Assembly (NCBI RefSeq): GCF_011927725.1
Contig: NZ_JAATJC010000001.1
Span: 1,433,001 to 1,497,000, forward strand
Direction: 5' to 3'
Length of the DNA stretch: 64,000 bases
Source: Sphingomonas kaistensis
Lineage (GTDB): Bacteria; Pseudomonadota; Alphaproteobacteria; Sphingomonadales; Sphingomonadaceae
In this document: positions 56,468 through 63,205 of the stretch, piece by piece
How positions within the stretch are numbered: position 1 is the stretch's first letter
How the letters are laid out: every line of letters begins with the position of its first letter
Program-made: the position numbers and the translations under genes
Notes under the pieces: generated by a model
Databases searched by the model: none
What the model was told of the DNA's origin: nothing
What the model saw: the letters and a program-made list of their open reading frames with translations, nothing else

Positions 56468-57195
56468 GCCTTCCACCCCGACCAGATGCAGACCAGGCCG
56501 CCCATCAGGGTCTCGGTGCGGGTGCGGGTGAAGCCGGCCTCGCCGATCATCCGCTCGAAGTCGTAAGGCTTGGGAAAGCGCCGGATGCTTTCGACGAGAT
56601 AGCGATAGCTCGCCTCGTCGCTGGCAACCGCCTTCCCGATGCGCGGGATCGCCTTGTCGGCCCATTGTTCGTAGAGCTCGCCAAAGCCGGGCCAGTCGCT
56701 GGTCGAGAATTCGAGCACGAACAGGCGGCCGCCGAACTTCAGCACGCGGTGCGCATCGCGCAGGGCCTTGGGGATGTCGGTGACGTTCCGGATGCCGAAG
56801 GCGATGGTGTAGGCATCGAAGCTGCGGTCGGCGAAGCTCAGCTCCTCGGCGTTCTGGACCGACCAGTTGAGACCCTCGATGCCCTTCTTGGCGGCGCGCT
56901 CCTCACCGACACCGAGCATGTCGGCGTTGATGTCGCTGACTGTCACCGCCGCGCCGCGCCTGGCCATGCGGAAGGCGATGTCGCCGGTGCCGCCCGCCAT
57001 GTCGAGGATGTGCTCGTGCGGTTGCGGCTTCACCCGGCTGACGAAGCGGTCCTTCCACAAGCGGTGCATGCCGCCGCTCATCAGGTCGTTCATCACGTCG
57101 TAGCGGCGGGCGACCGACGAGAAAACCTCGCCGACCTTGCGGGTCTTTTCCTCGGGGCTGACGAGCTGGTCGCCGAAGTTCACGGTATCGGGCAT
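56464..57195 (-). CDS. ubiE: Demethylmenaquinone/2-methoxy-6-polyprenylbenzoquinol methyltransferase
   Basis: A 243-residue SAM-dependent C-methyltransferase of ubiquinone synthesis. VGEVFSSVARRYDVMNDLMS, ILDMAGGTGDIAFRMARRG (SAM motif) and FDAYTIAFGIRNVTDIPKAL are diagnostic. The start at 57195 is the family N-terminus. The frame stays open upstream into an AT-rich segment, which would add a cysteine/aromatic extension (MSILYFCKLQYY) unlike the family. It is divergent from the AT-rich small gene at 57294. Confidence 0.96.
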   Translation of the reverse strand: MPDTVNFGDQLVSPEEKTRKVGEVFSSVARRYDVMNDLMSGGMHRLWKDRFVSRVKPQPHEHILDMAGGTGDIAFRMARRGAAVTVSDINADMLGVGEERAAKKGIEGLNWSVQNAEELSFADRSFDAYTIAFGIRNVTDIPKALRDAHRVLKFGGRLFVLEFSTSDWPGFGELYEQWADKAIPRIGKAVASDEASYRYLVESIRRFPKPYDFERMIGEAGFTRTRTETLMGGLVCIWSGWKA

Positions 57196-57293
57196 GGTTG
57201 GCGCTCTAGCGGCTTCATCACGCCATTCCCATCCCAAATAATATTGCAATTTGCAAAAATATAAAATACTCAAAAAATGCTAGGAGAGCGAAG

Positions 57294-57530
57294 ATGAAGA
57301 AAGAGATATTCGAGCGCATCAAGAGAGCAGTCGATCGAGCTCCACGAAATGGTTACGTGGCTGAGCTTCATTTGCAGTGCCTCAAGCATGCTCATGAATT
57401 CGAAGGGCTTTCGAACAGAGAGATTTGCGACGAACTTGGTTTGGCCAGCTCATGGGGAACTGAGATTGCAAAGATGAGGAAGATACTTGGCCGTCTTGAG
57501 GCCGCTGGCCTCGATGTCCACCTAATCTAA
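57294..57530 (+). CDS. Small HTH-like protein of foreign base composition
   Basis: A 78-residue protein in a visibly AT-richer patch than its surroundings (from about 57220), with codons such as AGA and ATA that its neighbours avoid. The helical pattern NREICDELGLASSWGTEIAK (residues 41-60) looks like a helix-turn-helix followed by a recognition-type helix. AGGAGAGC ahead of the ATG is a good ribosome-binding site. Its TAA is followed immediately by the mutM ATG. I recognise no named family. DNA binding is inferred from the predicted helices only. Confidence 0.7.
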   Translation: MKKEIFERIKRAVDRAPRNGYVAELHLQCLKHAHEFEGLSNREICDELGLASSWGTEIAKMRKILGRLEAAGLDVHLI

Positions 57531-58337
57531 ATGCCCGAGCTTCCCGAAGTCGAAACCACCGTGCGCGGCCTGGCGAAGGTGCTGGAGGGCCGCCGGCTGA
57601 CCAGGGTCGAGGCCCGGCGTGCCGATTTGCGCCGCGCGTTTCCACAAGACCTTGGCCAGCGGTTGACGGGCGCGCGGGTGACGGGCCTCGGCCGGCGCGC
57701 CAAATACGGGCTGATCCACACCGACCGCGGGGACACCATGGTGTTCCACCTCGGCATGAGCGGACGGTGGCGGATCGATCCGGCAGCGGACGAGCCGCAC
57801 GATCATCTGGCGATGGAAACCGACGACGGGCACCGGCTGGTCCTGAACGACCCGCGCCGGTTCGGCAGCGTCGACCTGGTGCCGACCGCGGAGCTGGAAG
57901 GGTGGGGGCCGTTCAAGGCGCTCGGGCCCGAGCCGTTCGACCTTTCCGCAGAGGAACTGAAGCGGCGGCTGGCCAGGCGGAGCGCGGCGATCAAGCTGAT
58001 GCTGCTCGACCAGAACATCGTCGCGGGACTGGGTAACATCTATGTCTGCGAGGCGCTGTTCCGGGCCGGGATCAATCCCAGGCGGGCGGCGGGCAAGGTC
58101 AGCCTCGAGCGCTTGAAGCGGCTGGTGCCGGCGATCCACGCGGTGCTGGACGAAGCGATTCTGGCGGGCGGGTCGAGCCTGCGCGATTATGCCCGTCCCG
58201 ACGGCGAGCTGGGCTATTTCAGCAAGAGCTTCTCGGTTTACGACCGGGAAGGGGAGCCCTGCCCATGCGGCGGAACGGTGAAGCGGTTCGCGCAGGGCGG
58301 GCGATCGACCTGGTATTGTCCGGCCTGCCAGCGCTAG
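57531..58337 (+). CDS. mutM: Formamidopyrimidine-DNA glycosylase
   Basis: A 268-residue bifunctional glycosylase/AP lyase removing 8-oxoguanine and formamidopyrimidines. The N-terminus MPELPEVETTVRGL supplies catalytic Pro2 and Glu3, RRAKYG contains the conserved Lys, and DQNIVAGLGNIYVCEALF is the H2TH region. The zinc finger reads CPCGGTVKRFAQGGRSTWYC, then PAC. The first pair is CxC, one residue closer than the common CxxC. No Shine-Dalgarno sequence precedes the ATG. The start abuts the stop of the upstream small gene, so translation may be coupled. Confidence 0.96.
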   Translation: MPELPEVETTVRGLAKVLEGRRLTRVEARRADLRRAFPQDLGQRLTGARVTGLGRRAKYGLIHTDRGDTMVFHLGMSGRWRIDPAADEPHDHLAMETDDGHRLVLNDPRRFGSVDLVPTAELEGWGPFKALGPEPFDLSAEELKRRLARRSAAIKLMLLDQNIVAGLGNIYVCEALFRAGINPRRAAGKVSLERLKRLVPAIHAVLDEAILAGGSSLRDYARPDGELGYFSKSFSVYDREGEPCPCGGTVKRFAQGGRSTWYCPACQR

Positions 58338-58341
58338 TGAG

Positions 58342-58370
58342 TTGACCGTGCAGGGCGCTTCGGTTAGTGG
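58342..58370 (+). promoter_or_regulatory. Putative rpsT promoter
   Basis: TTGACC (58342-58347), a 17-base spacer and TAGTGG (58365-58370), just after the mutM stop and about 77 bases before the rpsT ATG. Confidence 0.5.
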
Positions 58371-58447
58371 AGCGCCCAATCGGTGCGTGCCGCCTGAGGC
58401 CGCGCCGCTTTTCTTTTTGTCAGCATCACTAGGGAACCGAGCCAGCC

Positions 58448-58711
58448 ATGGCGAACACGCCGCAAGCCAAGAAGCGCATCCGCCGCAACACCCGCCGCGC
58501 CGAAATCAACGGCGCGCGCGTCAGCCGCATCCGGACCTTCATCAAGGCCGTCGAGTCGGCGCTGCTGGCGGGCGACAAGGGTGCGGCTTCGGAAGCGCTC
58601 AAGCAGGCCCAGCCGGAGCTGGCTCGCGGAGTCGCGCGCGGCGTGCTTCACAAGAACACCGCCTCGCGCAAGTTCTCGCGCCTGACGAAGCGGGTTTCGT
58701 CGCTGGGCTGA
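58448..58711 (+). CDS. rpsT: Small ribosomal subunit protein bS20
   Basis: An 87-residue basic helical protein that binds 16S rRNA helices near the 5' and 3' ends. [20 protein letters not shown] at the start and [19 protein letters not shown] at the end are family signatures. The length is standard. It has its own promoter-like sequence upstream and a rho-independent terminator after it (58738-58771). It sits between mutM and dnaA, an arrangement seen in other alphaproteobacteria. Confidence 0.97.
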   Translation: MANTPQAKKRIRRNTRRAEINGARVSRIRTFIKAVESALLAGDKGAASEALKQAQPELARGVARGVLHKNTASRKFSRLTKRVSSLG

Positions 58712-58737
58712 AACGCTTCAGCCTGATCCAAAACGGG

Positions 58738-58771
58738 AAGGCCGTCGGATGCAAATCCGGCGGCCTTTTTC
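58738..58771 (+). terminator. Rho-independent terminator of rpsT
   Basis: AAGGCCGTCGGAT (58738-58750) pairs with ATCCGGCGGCCTT (58755-58767) around the loop GCAA, with one internal mismatch (a U opposite a G), followed by TTT. It is a well-formed hairpin and T-run, 26 bases after the rpsT stop. Confidence 0.88.
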
Positions 58772-58798
58772 GTTACGGCTAAAAAACTGTTTCGTTAC
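58768..58798 (+). repeat. Direct repeat TTTCGTTAC upstream of dnaA
   Basis: TTTCGTTAC occurs at 58768-58776 and again at 58790-58798, 22 bases apart (about two helical turns), in the dnaA upstream region. It could be a binding site for a regulator. The first copy overlaps the rpsT terminator tail. Confidence 0.3.
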
Positions 58799-59086
58799 TG
58801 CGATTCGCATGAGAGGCCAGTTAACAGGTGGTCGAGAAATGGCTGAAAACCAACGTTAATTGGCGCTCCCCTCACAAAGGCCTGTCAAGCGGCTTTATTT
58901 CACTTCGATGAAAAATTGCCGTTGTCAGACGCCCTCCCAATGCTCCAGAAAACTCCTCCGGCAGTGATTCCACTGGGGGGATCCACGCGAGGCAAAGGAC
59001 AGGCGCGTCGACTGCGGTCGGCGTGATCAATCCCTCTTGCCTGTGGCGCGACACTGTTGGCGCGGATGATTGGGAGGCAGGGTCGA
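58772..59086. other. Noncoding region upstream of dnaA
   Basis: About 315 bases without a gene. It holds the TTTCGTTAC repeat, short palindromes (GTTAAC near 58820, AACGTT near 58853) and locally AT-richer sequence, then a GC-rich part leading to a TGGGAGG ribosome-binding site at 59071-59077. I see no cluster of DnaA boxes (TTATCCACA-like) on either strand, so there is no support for a replication origin here. Confidence 0.6.
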
Positions 59087-60511
59087 GTGAGCGGTTTCGG
59101 AGATATGGCACAGGGACGGGGTGGCAATGCGGAGCTGGCGGGTGCCAGCGACAGCTCGCCGCTCAGCGCCGCCTGGGCCGCGATCCGGACCGGTCTGCGT
59201 CGCGATTGCGGCGCGCGGACTTTCGACGGCTGGCTGAAGCCTGCCGAGCTGGGCGAGTTCGATCCCGAATCGGGCAGCCTCGAGCTGATCATGCCGAGCC
59301 AGTTCATGGCCGACTGGGTACGCAGCCACTTCGGTGAGCGACTCCAGCTTGCCTGGCGGACGACGCTTCCGGTGGTGCGCGACGTGCGGGTGGTCGCCTG
59401 CGAGGGCGGTCCTCGTCCTGCGCCTCTGCTGATCCTCGACGAGGAGCCGCTTCCGGCCGAGCGCAAGGCCGCCGCTGCGCCGCATCCGCGCCCGGCATTC
59501 GATCCGCGCTACAGCTTCGGCAGCTTCATCGTCGGCAAGGCCAATGAAGTCGCCGCAACCGCCGCCAAGACCCTGGCCGAAGCACCGACGGTCACTTTCA
59601 ATCCGCTGTTCCTCCATGGCGGCACCGGGCGGGGCAAGACCCACCTGCTGCATGCGCTGGGCCAGCGCTTCCTCGAGCTCAATCCCTCCGCGCAGGTGGT
59701 GATGATGAGCGCCGAGAAGTTCATGGTCGAATTCGTCCGTGCGATTCGCGAGAATGACACCATCGGTTTCAAGCAGCGGCTGCGCAGCGCCGACCTGCTG
59801 CTGATCGACGACGTCCAGTTCATCGCCGGCAAGGAATCGACGCAGGAAGAATTCTTCCACACGATGAACGAGATCATCAACGCCGGTAAGCGGTTGGTGA
59901 TCACGTCGGACCGGGCGCCGCAGGACCTGGACGGGATCGCGCCGCGCATCCTGTCGCGCCTGAGCTGGGGCCTGGTCGCGGACATCAATGCCGCCGACCT
60001 CGAGCTGCGCTACAACATCCTGCTGGCGAAGCTAGCGCTGCTGCCCGGCATCAGCATGGCCGACAATGTGGTCGATTTCCTCGCCCGCCGGCTGACCAAC
60101 TCGATCCGCGAGCTGGAAGGCGCGCTCAATCGGATCGGCGCCTATGCGCTGATGACCGGGCGCGCGATCGACCTGGCGTTCGTCGAGGAAGTGCTGGCGA
60201 ACGTGCTTCGCGCCAACCAGCGCCGGATCAGCATCGACGAGATCCAGACCCGCGTTGCCGACCATTATTGCATCCGCAAGGCGGAGATGGTGTCGGCCCG
60301 GCGCGCCCGGGAAGTCGCCCGTCCGCGGCAGGTGGCGATGTACCTGTCGAAGCAGCTGACGCCCAAGTCGCTTCCCGACATCGGCCGCCGCTTCGGTGGG
60401 CGCGACCATACGACGGTGATCCATGCCGTGAAGCAGATCGAGAAGCTGCGCGCGTCCGATCCCGATATCGATGCGGCGATCCGCCTGCTGACCCGCCAGC
60501 TGGAAGGCTGA
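59087..60511 (+). CDS. dnaA: Chromosomal replication initiator protein DnaA
   Basis: A 474-residue AAA+ initiator that opens the replication origin. Domain I (about 28-105) starts WAAIRTGLRRDCGARTFDGW, and a variable linker (about 106-138) follows. The ATPase domain has Walker A GGTGRGKT (178-185), with Arg where Leu is usual, and Walker B LLLIDDVQFI. The C-terminal DNA-binding domain has FGGRDHTTVIHAVKQIEKL. The GTG at 59087 has GGAGG nine bases ahead. A TTG (59057) and an ATG (59066) further upstream are alternatives. It converges with the glycosyltransferase gene. Confidence 0.97.
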   Translation: MSGFGDMAQGRGGNAELAGASDSSPLSAAWAAIRTGLRRDCGARTFDGWLKPAELGEFDPESGSLELIMPSQFMADWVRSHFGERLQLAWRTTLPVVRDVRVVACEGGPRPAPLLILDEEPLPAERKAAAAPHPRPAFDPRYSFGSFIVGKANEVAATAAKTLAEAPTVTFNPLFLHGGTGRGKTHLLHALGQRFLELNPSAQVVMMSAEKFMVEFVRAIRENDTIGFKQRLRSADLLLIDDVQFIAGKESTQEEFFHTMNEIINAGKRLVITSDRAPQDLDGIAPRILSRLSWGLVADINAADLELRYNILLAKLALLPGISMADNVVDFLARRLTNSIRELEGALNRIGAYALMTGRAIDLAFVEEVLANVLRANQRRISIDEIQTRVADHYCIRKAEMVSARRAREVARPRQVAMYLSKQLTPKSLPDIGRRFGGRDHTTVIHAVKQIEKLRASDPDIDAAIRLLTRQLEG

Positions 60512-60520
60512 GGCGCTCCC

Positions 60521-61687
60521 TTAACCCTGCATCCGGCTGAGCCGGTCGCGGCGTTCGATCGCCCGGGCGTAGGTCTTGAGCACTGCTGCGTTGATCACGT
60601 CCCAATCCTGCGTCTTGGCAAAGGCGAGGCCGGCGGCGCCGTGGCGTGCGCGAAGGGCCGGGTCGGCGGCGTAGGCAGCGACCGCGGCGGCCAGCGCGGG
60701 AATGTCGCCGGGCTCGGCCAGGGTGCCGGTTTCTCCGTCGCGCACCAGGTTCGTCGCACCGGTGGCGGCGGCGGCGACGACCGGCAGCGCGCAGGCCATG
60801 GCTTCCAGCGTAACATTGCCGAACGTCTCGGTGATCGAGGGATTGAGGAACAGGTCGCAGCTGGCGAGCGCGCGGGCGAGGTCGTCCTTTTCCTGGTGGC
60901 CGACGAAGACGCCGTTCGGAAGCGCCTTCTCGAACCACGGGCGGGCGGGGCCTTCGCCGATCACCAGCACGCGGTGGGGGACGTTGTTCGCGGTGAGCTC
61001 GTCATGGACGGCGGCGAACACGTCGAGGCCTTTTTCCATCACGATCCGGCCGAGGAAGCCGACCACCAGCTCGTCATCGCCGATGCCGAGGCTGCGACGC
61101 CATTCAAGGCTGCGCCGCTCGGGGTTGAACTGGGCGCGATCGACGCCGCGCGACCAGATCGAGATGTTGCGGTTCATCCGCTGCGCGCGGAGCACGGCGG
61201 CGGTGGATTCGGCCGGCACCAGCAGCGCGTCGCAGCGCAGGTACAGCCGGCGCAGCGCGGCGCGGACGGTCGGTTCGAGCAGTTCGAGATGATAATAAGC
61301 GAGATAGGTTTCGAACCGGGTGTGGACCGAGGCGACCGCCGGGATCTTGCGGGCGCGGGCCCAGCTGACTGCGCGGTGCGAGCTGATATCCGGGCTGGCG
61401 ATGTGGACGATATTGGGCGCGAACGCCTCGAGGTCCTTGCGCACCGCGCGGGTGAGGCCGAGCGGAATGCGATATTCGGGCCGCCCCGGCGCCGCGATCG
61501 AGGGCAGCGAGACGAGGTCGCCGGTCGGCGGAAAGGCGGGTTCGGCCACCGTCGGCGAATAGGTGCGGACCTTGCAGCCTTGGCGCAGCAGATAGCCGAC
61601 GAGGCGGTTCAGCGCCTGGTTGGCGCCGTCGCGAACGTAGTTGTAGTTGCCCGAGACAAGGGCGATGCGGAGGTCCTCGGGAGCCAT
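60521..61687 (-). CDS. Family 4 glycosyltransferase
   Basis: A 388-residue GT-B retaining glycosyltransferase. The N-terminal domain has RDGANQALNRLVGYLLRQG and PDISSHRAVSWARARKIP. The C-terminal domain has LVVGFLGRIVMEKGLDVF and the E-x7-E motif ITETFGNVTLEAMA, which binds the nucleotide sugar. It resembles GDP-mannose-dependent mannosyltransferases and sulfoquinovosyl-type enzymes acting on lipids, but donor and acceptor cannot be settled. It is probably cytoplasmic and membrane-associated. It is convergent with dnaA. Confidence 0.9.
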   Translation of the reverse strand: MAPEDLRIALVSGNYNYVRDGANQALNRLVGYLLRQGCKVRTYSPTVAEPAFPPTGDLVSLPSIAAPGRPEYRIPLGLTRAVRKDLEAFAPNIVHIASPDISSHRAVSWARARKIPAVASVHTRFETYLAYYHLELLEPTVRAALRRLYLRCDALLVPAESTAAVLRAQRMNRNISIWSRGVDRAQFNPERRSLEWRRSLGIGDDELVVGFLGRIVMEKGLDVFAAVHDELTANNVPHRVLVIGEGPARPWFEKALPNGVFVGHQEKDDLARALASCDLFLNPSITETFGNVTLEAMACALPVVAAAATGATNLVRDGETGTLAEPGDIPALAAAVAAYAADPALRARHGAAGLAFAKTQDWDVINAAVLKTYARAIERRDRLSRMQG

Positions 61688-61697
61688 GCAGCAGCCC

Positions 61698-61793
61698 TTA
61701 GCGGCGGCCGGGCGGTTTCGTCCAATCGCGGCTGCTGCGGGTCAGCAGAATCGCGAGCAGGCCGAGGATGGCGAGGTGGAAGGGCCGTGGCAT
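61698..61793 (-). CDS. Candidate small membrane protein (31 aa)
   Basis: A short frame encodes a basic start (MPRPFHL), one hydrophobic stretch (AILGLLAILLT) and a polar tail (RSSRDWTKPPGRR). It lies in the 121-base gap between the divergent glycosyltransferase and DNA glycosylase genes. No ribosome-binding site is visible, so its reality depends on conservation. It overlaps nothing else. Confidence 0.35.
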   Translation of the reverse strand: MPRPFHLAILGLLAILLTRSSRDWTKPPGRR

Positions 61794-61808
61794 GAGGGCG
61801 CTGCTAAC

Positions 61809-62303
61809 ATGATCGGAGCGCTGAAGCACGGCCTGCCTCCGGTAGTTCGGCCGGACGCCCGGCTGCTGATACTGGGCAGCCTGCCGGGAGAGGCGTCGCT
61901 GCGGGCGGCGCGTTATTATGCCCATCCCCGCAACCAATTCTGGCACCTGATGCAAGGCGTGGTGGGGGCTCCGCTCGACGCGCTTGATTATCATGAGCGG
62001 TTGGAAGAGCTGGGCACGCGGCGGATCGCCCTGTGGGACGTGGTCCATACCGCGCGGCGGAGCGGCAGCCTCGACGGGGCGATGCGGGAGATCGAGGCGC
62101 GCGACCTGGCGGGCTTCGTCGCCGGCCTGCCCGAGCTTAGGGCGGTGGCGTTCAACGGCGGGACCGCGGCGCGGCTTGGACGCAGGGCACTGGCCGGAAC
62201 CACGCTTGCGCTGGTCGACCTGCCGTCGTCCAGCCCAGCCTACACCCTGCCGTTCGCCGAGAAGGCGAGGCGCTGGACCGCGCTCGGCGGCTTTCTCGAT
62301 TGA
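61809..62303 (+). CDS. Hypoxanthine (deoxyinosine) DNA glycosylase, UDG superfamily family 6
   Basis: A 164-residue member of the UDG superfamily. LLILGSLPGEASLRAARYYA followed by HPRNQFWHLM (about residues 19-48) matches the HDG family, with Asn42 at the position shown to be catalytic in a Methanosarcina homologue. IALWDVVHTARRSGSLDGAM and FNGGTAA, then LVDLPSSSPAYT are further blocks. It removes hypoxanthine, the product of adenine deamination. The start at 61809 is the family N-terminus. The open frame before it is not coding. Confidence 0.9.
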   Translation: MIGALKHGLPPVVRPDARLLILGSLPGEASLRAARYYAHPRNQFWHLMQGVVGAPLDALDYHERLEELGTRRIALWDVVHTARRSGSLDGAMREIEARDLAGFVAGLPELRAVAFNGGTAARLGRRALAGTTLALVDLPSSSPAYTLPFAEKARRWTALGGFLD

Positions 62304-62334
62304 CCTTGCGGCGCCACTTTCCTCTAAGCGGACC

Positions 62335-62625
62335 ATGGCAGAAGAAGTAGAGATCCCGCCGGAAGAGGAGCGCGGCGAGTTGTCGATGGTGGACGAGGCG
62401 CTGGTCGCCGGGACCATCGCCAACACCAACGGCCTGCTGGTGATCCTGGCCAAGCTGGTCGCCCGCGGGGTGTTCGACGAAAGCGACCTCAAGGCCTTCA
62501 GCGACAGCTATTCCAAGCCGCTCGACCATGAAGGCATGCGCGAGAACGAGCTGGTCAGCCAGATGCAGGACCAGATGGAGAGCACGCTGGCCGAGCTGAT
62601 GCGGTTCATCGCCGAACGCGGCTAG
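62335..62625 (+). CDS. Hypothetical acidic cytoplasmic protein
   Basis: A 96-residue acidic, mostly helical protein (MAEEVEIPPEEERGELSMVD at the start, QMQDQMESTLAELMRFIAER at the end). It has no signal peptide or membrane helix and no family I can name. TTGACC (62300) and TCTAAG (62323) with 17 bases between could be a promoter ending six bases before the ATG. It lies between the DNA glycosylase and crtZ on the same strand. Confidence 0.65.
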   Translation: MAEEVEIPPEEERGELSMVDEALVAGTIANTNGLLVILAKLVARGVFDESDLKAFSDSYSKPLDHEGMRENELVSQMQDQMESTLAELMRFIAERG

Positions 62626-62674
62626 GGCAATTGGTCCGGGTGACGGGGGCCGCACTCACACCTATATCGCGTCC

Positions 62675-63205
62675 ATGTCCTGGCTTGCCGGAATGATGCT
62701 GTTCACCGCCACCGTCCTCGTGATGGAAGGCTTCGCCTACGTGCTGCATCGCTGGGTGATGCATTCGCGGCTGGGCTGGGCGTGGCACGAAAGCCATCAC
62801 CGCGAGCGCGAAGGCTGGTTCGAGCGCAACGACCTCTACGCCGTGGTCTTCGCCTTGCCCTCGATCCTGCTGATCTGGGGCGGGCTGAACGGCGGGTGGG
62901 GCGACTGGGCGACCTGGACCGGCGCCGGCGTGGCCTTTTACGGCGTGATCTATTTCGGCTTCCACGACGTCATCGTGCATGGCCGGCTGCCGCACCGGAT
63001 CGTGCCGCGCTCGACCTATTTCAAGCGGATCGTGCAGGCCCACAAGCTGCATCACGCGGTAGAAAGCCGCGATGGAGCAGTCAGCTATGGCTTCCTCTAC
63101 GCGCCCCCGGTGGATGCGCTGAAGCAGGCGCTGAAGCGCAGCGCGGAGGCACGCGTCAGGGCCGCGAAGGGCGCGTCCACAGACCGGTCCGAGACGAGGG
63201 TCTGA
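62675..63205 (+). CDS. crtZ: Beta-carotene hydroxylase
   Basis: A 176-residue membrane di-iron hydroxylase of the fatty-acid hydroxylase superfamily that adds 3-hydroxyls to beta-carotene rings, giving zeaxanthin. The histidine clusters are all present: HRWVMHS, HESHHRE, HDVIVHG and HKLHHAVES. There are four hydrophobic helices. A TATATC element ends six bases before the ATG and no Shine-Dalgarno sequence is seen, so the message may be leaderless. Its last 50 bases overlap the 3' end of crtB on the other strand. Confidence 0.96.
   Translation: MSWLAGMMLFTATVLVMEGFAYVLHRWVMHSRLGWAWHESHHREREGWFERNDLYAVVFALPSILLIWGGLNGGWGDWATWTGAGVAFYGVIYFGFHDVIVHGRLPHRIVPRSTYFKRIVQAHKLHHAVESRDGAVSYGFLYAPPVDALKQALKRSAEARVRAAKGASTDRSETRV

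Noticed and set aside
57244..57256. TTGCAA repeated twice as a promoter -35 for the AT-rich gene
   Set aside because: Spacing to the nearest TATAAA or TAAAAT is too short for a standard promoter. The hexamer is self-complementary and may simply reflect the AT-rich sequence.
58772..59086. Replication origin beside dnaA
   Set aside because: No DnaA-box cluster or AT-rich unwinding element is recognisable. In alphaproteobacteria the origin is often not next to dnaA.
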